A DNA stretch of 50,323 nt, taken from contig NZ_CABDWS010000014.1 in NCBI RefSeq assembly GCF_901447495.1, positions 1 through 50,323 on the forward strand. The letters run 5' to 3'. The DNA comes from Haloimpatiens lingqiaonensis. Lineage in GTDB: Bacteria; Bacillota; Clostridia; Clostridiales; Clostridiaceae. Position numbers and translations under genes: made by a program. Shown one piece after another: positions 18,674 through 26,917 of this stretch; position 1 is the stretch's first letter; every line of letters begins with the position of its first letter. The notes beneath the pieces are model-generated. The model did no database searches and was not told the DNA's origin. It saw only the letters and a program-made list of their open reading frames with translations.

Positions 18674-19759
18674 TTATATTATTTCTACAAAATCTTTTTT
18701 ACCACTTTTCTTTATTCTACCTTTTTTAGATTCCTTAAGCTTTTTTGTCTTTTCCTTTTTTGCCATGAACTCTGCTTCTTTTTTAAGTTTAATATAACTT
18801 TTATATCTCTCCTCAGATATTACTCCTTTACTAATAGCTTCTTTAACAGCACAACCAGGCTCTCCATCGTGAGTGCAGTTTCCAAACTTACACTGAATGG
18901 TCAATTCTTCTATATCCCTAAAAGCACTTTCTATTCCATCTTCTATATCCATAATAGGAAGTTCTCTCATGCCAGGAGTATCTATAACCACTCCTCCTTG
19001 AGGAATCACTATTAGTTCTCTATAAGTAGTGGTATGTCTTCCCTTTCCATCACTTTCTCTAATTTCTGAAACCTTCATCTTTTCATATCCAAGAAATTTA
19101 TTTATAAGAGTGGACTTTCCAACACCAGATGAACCTATAAACGCCACTGTTTTACCATTAGTAATATATTCCTTAACTTTATCTATACCTTCATTAGTCA
19201 AGCTGCTCACCACTAATATATCTACACCTATTGCTACCTTTGAAACTTCCAATAACTTCTCCTCTAAATCTTCACATAAATCAGCCTTGGTAAGCAGTAC
19301 AACAGGCTCTGCTTCACTCTCCCATGCGGTACTTATATATCTCTCAAGTCTTCTCAAATTAAAATTATTATTAAGAGACATGGTTATAAATACAGTATCT
19401 ATATTTACAGCTATTATTTGCTCATCATCTTTAGGTCCAACAGTTTTTCTTGAAAATTTACTATATCTTTCAAGTGTCCCATGAATTATAGCCTCTCCTT
19501 GCGCGTCCTCATCTCTATCCATAGCTACCCAATCTCCCACCGCTGGATAGGAAGCTATACTGCAGGCGTTATACATTATCTTACCTGAAACTTTAGCACT
19601 TATAACTCCTTTTTCTGTAATGACTTTATAATAATTCTTTTGCTCACAAACCACTCTACCTAAATACATACCCTCATATAAACTTTCAAACTCTTTTATT
19701 GTATTATCCTTTAATCCCAATTCTTTTAAATTAAATTTACTCAAATTCCATTCCTCCAT
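18674..19759 (-). CDS. rsgA: Ribosome small-subunit GTPase RsgA (YjeQ/YloQ family)
   Basis: 361-residue circularly permuted GTPase that helps late 30S maturation. It has an N-terminal OB domain (about 30-105), then the permuted G domain: G4 LLTKAD (155-160), G1 GSSGVGKST (209-217), G3 DTPGMRE (about 262). A zinc knuckle follows (CKFGNCTHDGEPGC, about 290-303), then a Lys-rich tail. It is longer than the usual roughly 290-residue clostridial RsgA, so it could be a second paralogue. The ATG follows TATGGAGG-type sequence. Upstream on the same strand lie a terminator-like hairpin and a 28-codon ORF, which suggests attenuation control. Confidence 0.93.
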   Translation of the reverse strand: MEEWNLSKFNLKELGLKDNTIKEFESLYEGMYLGRVVCEQKNYYKVITEKGVISAKVSGKIMYNACSIASYPAVGDWVAMDRDEDAQGEAIIHGTLERYSKFSRKTVGPKDDEQIIAVNIDTVFITMSLNNNFNLRRLERYISTAWESEAEPVVLLTKADLCEDLEEKLLEVSKVAIGVDILVVSSLTNEGIDKVKEYITNGKTVAFIGSSGVGKSTLINKFLGYEKMKVSEIRESDGKGRHTTTYRELIVIPQGGVVIDTPGMRELPIMDIEDGIESAFRDIEELTIQCKFGNCTHDGEPGCAVKEAISKGVISEERYKSYIKLKKEAEFMAKKEKTKKLKESKKGRIKKSGKKDFVEII

Positions 19760-19788
19760 ACTATAATAGTGTATTTAGGGCATAAAAA

Positions 19789-19822
19789 TACCCTGAAGTC
19801 TTTACTTTGCCACTCCAGGGTA
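19789..19822 (-). terminator. Terminator-like hairpin in the rsgA leader
   Basis: On the - strand TACCCTG...CAGGGTA forms a 7-bp stem followed directly by TTTTTATG, 30 bases before the rsgA start. The 3' arm can instead pair with a downstream GCCCT (AGGG, ATTTTTATG loop, CCCT), which would break the terminator. This is the arrangement of an attenuator. Confidence 0.5.
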
Positions 19823-19890
19823 ATATACACAATAATAATATGAAAATCATATGTATTAGATTTTATATTTCATAATAATCCAAACATAAA

Positions 19891-19977
19891 TTAATCATTA
19901 ATGGATAAATGGTAATTTTTCCAAGGAGTAGCCCCTATGAATTTTTTTGTTAATAAATATTCTCTAATTTTTTTCAT
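19891..19977 (-). CDS. 28-residue small ORF upstream of rsgA, possible leader peptide
   Basis: ATG at 19977 is preceded by AAAGGAGTG with 9 bases between, a textbook ribosome binding site. It encodes 28 residues beginning MKKIREYLLTKK and ending in HLSIND, basic at the N-terminus, with no membrane segment and no Cys. It is followed by the terminator-like hairpin and then rsgA. It may be a leader peptide whose translation senses ribosome status, or an independent small protein. I know no homologue. Confidence 0.5.
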   Translation of the reverse strand: MKKIREYLLTKKFIGATPWKNYHLSIND

Positions 19978-20084
19978 AAGACATCACTCCTTTCAAAATT
20001 CATAAAAATAACATAAATTCATTATACAACTAAAACATTTAAAAAACAACATATATTTCATTTTTAGTAAATATATTTAAGTCT

Positions 20085-20400
20085 CATGCAAACCAGAGCC
20101 TTACGGCAAAATATATTAAAATTTATCCACTATTTTAATACAAGCACTTTTCTTCTAGTACTTAGAACCTAGTACCTAAATATAACTATGTCTAAAAATC
20201 AATAATTGCCACTAAATCATTTAGGAGCTGGTGCCTAAACGAACGGCTCCGCCTAAAAAATATTATGACCCTTTTCTATTTATAAATTAAAGATTTTCCG
20301 TAACGTAGTGGAGGAAAATCCTCCCTAACTAGCACACTAGCATTCTAGCCCACTAGCCCACTAATTTTGGCACACTAGCCCACTGAAAATTGTGACTCCG
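20085..20400. other. Gene-free repeat mosaic
   Basis: Contains the GCCTTACGGC and GGCTCCGCC module, an inverted copy of the GATTTTCC/GGAAAATC hairpin (20289-20316) and CTAGCACACT microrepeats (20328-20390). At 20388-20411 GAAAATTGTGACTCCGTCAC and TTTTC form a hairpin at the end of the transporter gene, perhaps its terminator. No ORF is seen. Confidence 0.55.
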
Positions 20401-20411
20401 TCACAATTTTC

Positions 20412-21647
20412 TTATGCTTCTTCTGCGCTATTGTCTTCTAATCTCTTAAGTGTTCTCATAAACATAGAAGATATAAGTGCCACTGCTCCTAGTATAAGCC
20501 AAGCCTTTTGAATGGTTATATACATTAAAACTTTCCCCATAACCACAGGGCTTACTATATATCCAAGGCCCATTATAAGTGGAAGCACTCCACTCATTCT
20601 TCCTCTGTGAGAAATAGGAGTATGGTTAGCTATAAATGGCATAACACTTATAGACAAAACTATTTCTCCTATAGTAAATACAAAAACAGATATGAAGAAA
20701 AATGTCATGTTATTTACTAAGCCAAGCATTCCAAAACCTATAGTGTAAAAAAGTCCCCCATATACTATGCTAGTTAAATTTTTTGTTTTATTTAATATTT
20801 TTGTAATTACTGGAGTCATAATCATAACTACAATTCCGTTAAAACTAGCCAAGTATCCATAATATTTTGATCCTAATTCCCCATAAGCTTGTGAAACTTG
20901 TAGAGGGAACATAAATCCCCATTGGTTATAAACAAAATTGTATCCAAAAGTTATAATAGCAAAATATAATAAAATTTTTCTATTCCATAAAACTTTAAAT
21001 ATAGATCCCTCTTCTTTCTTTTCAAGCTTTCTGCTTTCATCAGTTATATCTTCTTTGGTAAGGTGAATAGTTTCATTAACGAAGAAATATATAAGTGATA
21101 AACCAATAAGTGCTGTTAATGCGTCTCCTATAAACACCCATTTAAGATGATTCTCAAATAAAAGTCCACCTAGTATAGGACCTACAGCAAATCCTATGTT
21201 CCATCCCATATAATCAAGGGCATAAGCTGCATTTCTATTCTTTGGTTCTGTTAAATCAGCTATTATAGAATCATGGGCAGGTCCTGCAAATCCCATAACT
21301 GCTCCTGCTGCCATAAGCACATAAACCATATATATTGTAGGTTTCATAAATCCACATACTATATATAAAAAACAAGATAAACCTTCAAATATAATTATCA
21401 TTTTCTTTCTTCCAATGGTATCAGCAAGCTTACCACCAATTACCCCTGTGGGCATAAATAAAACTCCCGATATACTCATATAGACTCCTGCTAATTCCGT
21501 TGAAAGTCCTATTTTTTTAGTTAAAATAAGTGTCATAAGTGGTCCTACAAAGCATCCCATAGCATTTATAATTTTAGATGCAAATATTACATACACCTCC
21601 CTGGGCAGTCCCTTGTATGGTTCCAAAAGTTTCTTTAAATAATTCAT
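20412..21647 (-). CDS. Major facilitator superfamily transporter
   Basis: 411-residue inner-membrane exporter-like protein with about 12 hydrophobic helices. The MFS loop 2-3 signature is visible as GGKLADTIGRKKM (about 70-82). The sequence resembles the DHA1-type multidrug transporters, but the substrate cannot be told. I place the start at ATG 21647, 8 bases after AAGGGGGA; a longer reading from 21671 would put that site inside the gene. The repeat copy 4 lies 112 bases upstream on the same strand. The charged loop at about 205-225 (RKLEKKEE) separates the two six-helix halves. Confidence 0.88.
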   Translation of the reverse strand: MNYLKKLLEPYKGLPREVYVIFASKIINAMGCFVGPLMTLILTKKIGLSTELAGVYMSISGVLFMPTGVIGGKLADTIGRKKMIIIFEGLSCFLYIVCGFMKPTIYMVYVLMAAGAVMGFAGPAHDSIIADLTEPKNRNAAYALDYMGWNIGFAVGPILGGLLFENHLKWVFIGDALTALIGLSLIYFFVNETIHLTKEDITDESRKLEKKEEGSIFKVLWNRKILLYFAIITFGYNFVYNQWGFMFPLQVSQAYGELGSKYYGYLASFNGIVVMIMTPVITKILNKTKNLTSIVYGGLFYTIGFGMLGLVNNMTFFFISVFVFTIGEIVLSISVMPFIANHTPISHRGRMSGVLPLIMGLGYIVSPVVMGKVLMYITIQKAWLILGAVALISSMFMRTLKRLEDNSAEEA

Positions 21648-21759
21648 TTTAATTTCCCCCTTTTTGTGCATAAAAAATTTTAGTAATCTTAATTGTTTTC
21701 ATAATCCTTTAAATAGATTTATCCCCATGCTAAATTTTGATGTCCACCCCTTCTCTAGA

Positions 21760-21895
21760 TTTATCCAGAGACTTACCTGCCGTAACACTCCCACTTCTAA
21801 CAAAGTGGGAGATAACGGCAGCTACGTCCCTGGATAACCATCTCTAACCTTCAGTTGGAGTAAAAACTCCATGTGAAGCTAAGAGCTCTGTTTAT
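21760..21895 (-). repeat. Dispersed two-hairpin element, copy 4
   Basis: On the - strand, ATAAACAGAGCTC to TAAGTCTCTGGATAAA. It has the same alternative 3' end as copy 3, with the closed TTATCCAG/CTGGATAA base. It is in leader position of the MFS gene. Confidence 0.9.
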
Positions 21896-21911
21896 AACCA
21901 CAAATTAAATT

Positions 21912-21951
21912 TTATAAAAATAAAAACCGCTAAGCAAAAATGCCTGCGGTT
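21912..21951 (-). terminator. Terminator of the 57-residue small gene
   Basis: On the - strand AACCGC...GCGGTT closes a short stem, followed by TTTTATTTTTATAAAATTT. It lies 25 bases past the small ORF stop codon. Confidence 0.75.
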
Positions 21952-21975
21952 ATAAATTCAATATATTCATATAAA

Positions 21976-22149
21976 CTAATTTAAATTAATATATAAATCT
22001 TGAATTCGGGCAAATACATTTTTACTCTCTTTCAGTATACTACTATATTTAATTTTGGACGCACTTCTAGCCTTAAAATTAAAATCCGCTTTTAAATTAA
22101 GATTTTCTATAAAATTAGGATTTTCATATACTAAAGTTTGTAAAAACAT
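21976..22149 (-). CDS. 57-residue small protein, function unknown
   Basis: ATG at 22149 follows AAGGAGGTG with 4-6 bases between, one of the best ribosome binding sites in the window. The 57-residue product starts MFLQTLVYENPNFIENLN and is rich in Asn, Lys, Phe and Ser. It is basic overall, with no Cys and no membrane helix. A clear terminator follows, so this is a complete single-gene transcription unit rather than a chance ORF. The two-hairpin repeat separates it from the MFS gene downstream. I do not recognise the family; a small regulatory or spore protein or a peptide precursor are possible, but nothing in the sequence decides. Confidence 0.65.
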   Translation of the reverse strand: MFLQTLVYENPNFIENLNLKADFNFKARSASKIKYSSILKESKNVFARIQDLYINLN

Positions 22150-22377
22150 ACTCACACCTCCTTATAATTCATAATTCTTGAAACATTACAAAATTTATTG
22201 TACTCCTAAAAATAGCATTTGTAAAGCTTTTTCTAATGGAGAAAATTGCATAATTCCTTTTAAAATAAAATCTTATGAATATATTATATAGCCTCCATTG
22301 TGGGAATACGATATATTATGGCTATATTTTTAATTTGTTAATTATACAAATATCTCAATCTTATACTATGCTTAATA

Positions 22378-23928
22378 CTATACTTCCATATCTACTATCT
22401 TTTTAAGATCTTTATATATGTCCCTGAGACTATTATACATTTTTTTATAAACCTTATTGTATAACTCCTTATAAATTTGTGCATTAGCTGTATTAGGATT
22501 AAAGCTTCTATTATACTTAACCATGTTTTTAACTGCACTTTCATAATCACTATAAACCCCAAGTCCCACAAAGGTACTTATAGCTGCTCCTAGTCCTGAA
22601 GTTTCGTAGGTCTGTACTGTATTTACTGGCAAATTAAACATATCTGAAGCTATTTGACATATAACATCACTTTGAGCCCCTCCTCCAGAAGCTATAACAT
22701 TTTTAACTTTATTTTTAGATCTTTTCTCTATTTTTTCAATACCCTCGTATAAGGCAAAATTAATTCCCTCCACAATAGAACGATAAAGGTGATATTTTGT
22801 ATGCACATCTCCAAAACCAATAACAGAACCTTTCGCCTCTGGAATTCTAAGTCCTGCTCCCCAATATGGCTGTAATATAAGTCCATTACTTCCTGGTGGT
22901 ATCTTTAATAATTGATAATTTAAAAATTCTTCTGTAGACATATTTTTTTCTATTGCTCTAAATACTTCATCTGTACAGAATTCTTTCTTAAACCAAGAAA
23001 TCATCCAATACCCTCTGAAAACTCCTATTTCAGGATTAAATCTCCCGGGCATTACAGCTGGATATGCTGGCATAAATCTTATAGGTTCAAAATATCTTTT
23101 ACTAGTAGTTTGCACTGTAGCACTAGTTCCAAAACTTATACTAACACTGTTTAAATCTAAACACCCGTTGCCCAGTGTTTCACATCCTTTATCTGAACCA
23201 GATGCCACCACTGGAAGTCCCTCTCTTATTCCAGTGTCCTCCGCAGCTTTTCTAGTAACTGTACCTAATATTTCTCCAGGTTCTATTAAATTAGGCAGTC
23301 TTTCTCTGTCCACTCCAAATAGGTTCCATCTTAAAATATTATTTTTATTTGCCCAATCCCTTTTTTTATAATGAAAGGGTATATGACCTATTTGACTTGC
23401 TTTTGAATCACACAAATTGCCTGTAAGCTTATATGTAAAATATCCTGAAAGCAATAAATATTTATGGGTTTTTTCCCAAATTTCTTCTTCATTTTCTATT
23501 ATCCAATTGGCTTTAGATTTTTTTCTCACCTCATCCATGCTCTCAGTCATACCTGAAGCTGCTAAAACCAGTCTAGCTCCAATAGGTAGCGGTTCCCTGC
23601 ATTTAGCCATTCTCTGATCACACCATATAATAGCTGGTCTCAATATATTTCCTTTTTTATCTATATTTATTACAGTATCCCTTTGCGTAGTCACTGACAT
23701 ACCTATGATTTTATCCCACTTATTCCTTTGTCTTTCCTTCAATGCTTTACATGCCTTACAAGTATTTTCCCAAAATACCCCTACATATTGCTCTGCAAAT
23801 CCAGGTTTGATTGAAAAATAAGGGTCGAAAGGTATTTTTTCAATATCACATAAATTTCCCTCTATATCAAAAATTATGGCCCTAACACTTTGTGTGCCAC
23901 AATCTATAGTTAAAACATATTCCTCCAA
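22378..23928 (-). CDS. FGGY-family carbohydrate kinase
   Basis: 516-residue sugar kinase of the FGGY (xylulokinase/glycerol kinase) family. N-terminal phosphate-binding loop DCGTQSVRAIIFD (9-21), substrate region WCDQRM (about 110), ATP-domain motifs SGSDKGCETLGNG (about 245) and the FGGY-C signature SGGGAQSDVICQIASDMFN (about 418). The C-terminal LGAAISTFVGLGVY is typical. Substrate is not deducible; it may phosphorylate a pentose, ulose or related polyol. The start is TTG at 23928, 8 bases after GGAGGA (23937-23942). No sugar transporter or isomerase gene is adjacent. Confidence 0.9.
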   Translation of the reverse strand: MEEYVLTIDCGTQSVRAIIFDIEGNLCDIEKIPFDPYFSIKPGFAEQYVGVFWENTCKACKALKERQRNKWDKIIGMSVTTQRDTVINIDKKGNILRPAIIWCDQRMAKCREPLPIGARLVLAASGMTESMDEVRKKSKANWIIENEEEIWEKTHKYLLLSGYFTYKLTGNLCDSKASQIGHIPFHYKKRDWANKNNILRWNLFGVDRERLPNLIEPGEILGTVTRKAAEDTGIREGLPVVASGSDKGCETLGNGCLDLNSVSISFGTSATVQTTSKRYFEPIRFMPAYPAVMPGRFNPEIGVFRGYWMISWFKKEFCTDEVFRAIEKNMSTEEFLNYQLLKIPPGSNGLILQPYWGAGLRIPEAKGSVIGFGDVHTKYHLYRSIVEGINFALYEGIEKIEKRSKNKVKNVIASGGGAQSDVICQIASDMFNLPVNTVQTYETSGLGAAISTFVGLGVYSDYESAVKNMVKYNRSFNPNTANAQIYKELYNKVYKKMYNSLRDIYKDLKKIVDMEV

Positions 23929-24186
23929 TGTTAAATTCCTCCAAAATCTTTAAATTATATCCCTCAACTATTTCGATAAAAGATTACAAATCCCTCTATA
24001 AAACATCATGTAATTATATAATATACGCTATTGAAAACGTATTCTTAACATCTTTCATTTTTCTAAAAAACAATTTATCTACAAAAAATTTATTCACACC
24101 TCTCCAAGCTCTATGACTAATCGTTCAAACATTGATTCTGTTAATAAATTATTTACTTTTTGCGCTAGTTTTTTTGAATTTATCTA

Positions 24187-24215
24187 TTGATAACAATTCA
24201 TTTTTCGTATATAAT
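24187..24215 (+). promoter_or_regulatory. Strong sigma-A promoter of a candidate small RNA
   Basis: A -35 of TTGATA (24187-24192), an exact 17-base spacer and a perfect -10 TATAAT (24210-24215). It is the best promoter match in the window, and no protein gene starts downstream before the terminator at 24350. Confidence 0.75.
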
Positions 24216-24221
24216 TAAATT

Positions 24222-24379
24222 ACAGTAAAGCTATTTTCATAAAATGTGTGAAATGTTTAGTTTCTCCATTTAGCATTTCCCTTGAAAATTGTTTTCCTTA
24301 ACAATTATTCCCCTCAAATTTCTAATTAATTAGAAATTTAACCCCCTTAGGAAGCCAGAGCGTAGGGCTTCCTTTTTTT
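24222..24379 (+). ncRNA. Candidate small regulatory RNA of about 155 nt
   Basis: Bounded by the promoter above and the terminator GGAAGCC...GGCTTCC plus T7 (24350-24379). No ORF over 9 codons and no ribosome binding site inside. Predicted hairpins are AATTGT/ACAATT (24288-24306) and a perfect 24-base palindrome at 24316-24339. Between them lie unpaired C-rich stretches: TCCCTT (24278), CCCC (24310-24313) and CCCCC (24342-24346). C-rich single-stranded motifs next to hairpins are typical of Gram-positive small RNAs that pair with ribosome binding sites. Not a known class by eye. Confidence 0.6.
24350..24379 (+). terminator. Terminator of the candidate small RNA
   Basis: 7-bp GC-rich stem GGAAGCC/GGCTTCC with a 9-base loop, followed by seven T residues. 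It ends 7 bases before repeat copy 5. Confidence 0.85.
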
Positions 24380-24386
24380 ATTCTTT

Positions 24387-24522
24387 TTTATCCGATGACT
24401 ACCTGCCGTAACACTCCCACTTCTAACAAAGTGGGAGACAACGGCAGCTACGTCCCTGGATAACCATCTCTAACCTTCAGTTGGAGTAAAAACTCCATCT
24501 GAAGGTTAGAGCTCTGTTTATA
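24387..24522 (-). repeat. Dispersed two-hairpin element, copy 5
   Basis: On the - strand, ATAAACAGAGCTC to TAGTCATCGGATAAA. It lies between the candidate small RNA and the two-component system promoter region, opposite in strand to both. Confidence 0.9.
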
Positions 24523-24529
24523 TCAATTC

Positions 24530-24604
24530 TTGTAATACTTTTGTAATATTTTTTTATGATTTTGTAACTCATTCAAAGTAAATTTCCATTAAATTATTTA
24601 TAAT
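24530..24604 (+). promoter_or_regulatory. Direct-repeat response-regulator box and promoter
   Basis: TTGTAAT at 24530 and 24541 (11 bp apart), and TTGTAAC at 24562 (21 bp further), followed by a TATAAT at 24599-24604. Boxes repeated every 11 bp are how OmpR/PhoB-family regulators bind. A matching pair precedes the gene at 30714. It may be the autoregulatory site of the adjacent two-component system. Confidence 0.45.
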
Positions 24605-24737
24605 AAGATATTTTTTGCTATGTATAGAAATCTTATTAGGAGTTATATATATTCAACTTTCTAAGTTGTAAAACAAAATTAAAAACTATATTTATATTGC
24701 TTTTATTCCATCTAATATAAAAATTTATATACGAAAG

Positions 24738-24767
24738 TTGAGTTATATGTTTATTACAGTATATAAT
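24738..24767 (+). promoter_or_regulatory. Proximal promoter of the two-component system
   Basis: TTGAGT (24738-24743), an 18-base spacer and TATAAT (24762-24767), 37 bases upstream of the regulator start codon. Confidence 0.5.
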
Positions 24768-24803
24768 TGTATATAAGTGTATTATAAATTTGAGGTGATT
24801 TAT

Positions 24804-25508
24804 ATGTTAGAAAAAATATTAGTTGTAGAAGATGAAAACTCCATAAGAGGATTTCTAAAGATAAATTTACAAAGAAATAATTTTCAAGTTATAGAAGCTG
24901 GTACCGGTGAAGAGGGTTTACAAAAGGCCTTTATAGAAAAGCCTAAGGTGGCTATATTAGATGTAATGCTTCCTGGGATAAATGGATTTGAAGTTTGTCA
25001 AAAACTTAGAGAAAAATTTCCTCATATGGGTATAATAATGTTGACAGCTAAAAGTCAAGATATGGATAAAATAATGGGGTTAGAGTTTGGTGCTGATGAC
25101 TATATAGTTAAACCATTTAATCCTTTAGAATTAGTATTAAGAATAAAGGCTCTTTTAAGAAGAATTGAAGAAAATAATGACAATACTCAAGATAATACTA
25201 TAGTAGAATTCTACCCGTTTAAACTAGATACCTATTCACAAAAGGCATATAAAAATGGAATGGAGTTGGATTTAACTCCTAAGGAATATCTAATACTAAA
25301 GCTATTTATTGAAAATCCCGGCAAAGCATTTAACCGTGATGAATTATTGAATGCTATTTGGGGATTAGATTTTATAGGCGACACCAAAATTGTTGATGTA
25401 AATATAAGACGTCTAAGAACAAAAATAGAAGAATGTTCCTCTGCACCTAAATATATAGAAACTGTATGGGGAACAGGTTATAGGTGGAACAAGAATGAAC
25501 AGCATTAG
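24804..25508 (+). CDS. OmpR/PhoB-family response regulator
   Basis: 234-residue two-component regulator. The receiver domain (1-118) has the acidic pair near residue 9-10 (VVEDEN), phospho-acceptor Asp in VAILDVMLPG (about 53), the Thr in MLTAK and the Lys in VKPF. The winged-helix DNA-binding domain (about 135-232) ends GTGYRW, a family hallmark. The start is ATG 24804 after GAGGTG (24792-24797); the longer reading from 24777 has no such site. It overlaps the histidine kinase gene by 14 bases. Likely cytoplasmic and activated by that kinase; 11-bp direct repeats upstream may be its own target. Confidence 0.93.
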   Translation: MLEKILVVEDENSIRGFLKINLQRNNFQVIEAGTGEEGLQKAFIEKPKVAILDVMLPGINGFEVCQKLREKFPHMGIIMLTAKSQDMDKIMGLEFGADDYIVKPFNPLELVLRIKALLRRIEENNDNTQDNTIVEFYPFKLDTYSQKAYKNGMELDLTPKEYLILKLFIENPGKAFNRDELLNAIWGLDFIGDTKIVDVNIRRLRTKIEECSSAPKYIETVWGTGYRWNKNEQH

Positions 25509-26883
25509 AAAGCGTCTAAGTTTAAATTTTTTAACTGTAATATTTATAACGATAGCAATATTTGAAACTCTTATTATAAGTGGTACTAAACAATATTATT
25601 ATAAAAACATAGAGGATTCACTTACTAATCAAGTAAAGGCCTCCTCTGAATTTTATACAAAGTATTTTTCAAATTCATCATTAAAAGAAAATGTTCAGGA
25701 AAACGTAGATGTTTTCTGGAAGCAGACTTCAGCTCAAGTTCAAATAATAGATACAAAAGGCAATATATTAATGGACTCCATAGGAGTAATTCCTTCTGAG
25801 GTAATTGATGATGAAGCATTTAAAAATGCCCTGGAGGGTAAACTAGGTAAATGGCGTGGTACTGTGTCCTACTCTAGGCATAAAGTATTTTCTGTAACTT
25901 ATCCATTAAAATCCAATAATAAAATAGTGGGTGCCCTTAGATTTATAACATCTTTAGCCCCTGTAGATAAGGAAATTTTTGCCATATCCTTAATTCTATC
26001 GGCTATTGGATTTATTGCTTTATTTACAGCTTTAGTGGTAAGCATATTCATGTCCAATACAATCGTTGGTCCAATAAAAAACTTAACAACTGTAGCAGGT
26101 AAAATGGCTGATGGAGATTTAAAAATACGTAATAAAAAAGTATTTGACGATGAAGTTGGAAAGCTTTCGGATACACTAAACTACATGGCAGATGAACTAT
26201 TAAAAAAAGAACAATTAAAAAATGAGTTTATCTCCTCAGTTTCTCATGAGCTAAGGACTCCTTTAACTTCTATAAAGGGCTGGGCTATAACACTAAAAAC
26301 AGATGAATTAAACGATAAAGAGCTTATAAGAGATGGACTTCAAATAATTGAAGATGAAAGCGAACGTCTTACTGGCATGGTTGAAGAACTTTTAGATTTT
26401 TCAAAATTTGTATCAGGAAAGATTACTTTAAATAAGGAAATAATTCATATTGATATATTACTAGATTATATAAAAAAACAAATGAGTCCTAGAGCTAAAA
26501 GGGATAATATAAGTTTTATAGTGTTGAAAAACGACAATATTCCTGCCATAGCCATGGACCCTAATAGAATAAAGCAAGTACTCATAAATCTTGTGGACAA
26601 TGCCTTTAATTTTACACCCGAAGGTGGAACCGTAACAGTTTGGACAGAGGTTCAAAATAAATATTTAATACTTCATGTGGATGACACTGGTTCTGGAATA
26701 AGTGAAGACGAACTTCCAAAAATCAAAGAAAAATTCTATAAAGGTAAAAGCAGTAAATCTAAAAATGGAATAGGTTTATCCATATGCGATGAAATAATAA
26801 GACTGCACAATGGGTTTTTCATTATAACCAGTGAACTTAATATTGGAACAAATATTTCAGTTAAGCTTCCAATAGAAATTTAA
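25495..26883 (+). CDS. Membrane sensor histidine kinase
   Basis: 462-residue kinase: membrane helix about 10-30, an extracellular sensor of about 130 residues, membrane helix about 162-187, HAMP (188-240), dimerisation/phosphotransfer domain with His251 in SSVSHELRTPLTSIKGW, then an ATPase domain with N-box NLVDNAFNF, G1 DTGSGI and G2 KNGIGLSI. Its start codon lies inside the end of the regulator gene, so the two are co-translated. The sensor domain resembles that of PhoR/WalK-type kinases in layout, but the signal is unknown. A lipoprotein gene follows 34 bases downstream in the same operon and may feed information to it. Confidence 0.93.
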   Translation: MNSIRKRLSLNFLTVIFITIAIFETLIISGTKQYYYKNIEDSLTNQVKASSEFYTKYFSNSSLKENVQENVDVFWKQTSAQVQIIDTKGNILMDSIGVIPSEVIDDEAFKNALEGKLGKWRGTVSYSRHKVFSVTYPLKSNNKIVGALRFITSLAPVDKEIFAISLILSAIGFIALFTALVVSIFMSNTIVGPIKNLTTVAGKMADGDLKIRNKKVFDDEVGKLSDTLNYMADELLKKEQLKNEFISSVSHELRTPLTSIKGWAITLKTDELNDKELIRDGLQIIEDESERLTGMVEELLDFSKFVSGKITLNKEIIHIDILLDYIKKQMSPRAKRDNISFIVLKNDNIPAIAMDPNRIKQVLINLVDNAFNFTPEGGTVTVWTEVQNKYLILHVDDTGSGISEDELPKIKEKFYKGKSSKSKNGIGLSICDEIIRLHNGFFIITSELNIGTNISVKLPIEI

Positions 26884-26917
26884 ATTTTCGAAAAAATACA
26901 CAGGGAGATAATATGTA

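Noticed and set aside
22287-22327. Terminator for the FGGY kinase (TATAGCC/GGCTATA)
   Set aside because: The stem is only 7 bp around a 26-base loop and lacks a T-run; not convincing enough to list.
24014-24097. 27-codon - strand ORF upstream of the FGGY kinase with GGAGAGG near a GTG start
   Set aside because: The site is too close to the start codon, and the - strand region before it lacks a clear promoter; composition is like other chance ORFs in AT-rich DNA.
24222-24379. 6S RNA
   Set aside because: There is no long bulged duplex between 5' and 3' halves; only separate short hairpins are seen.
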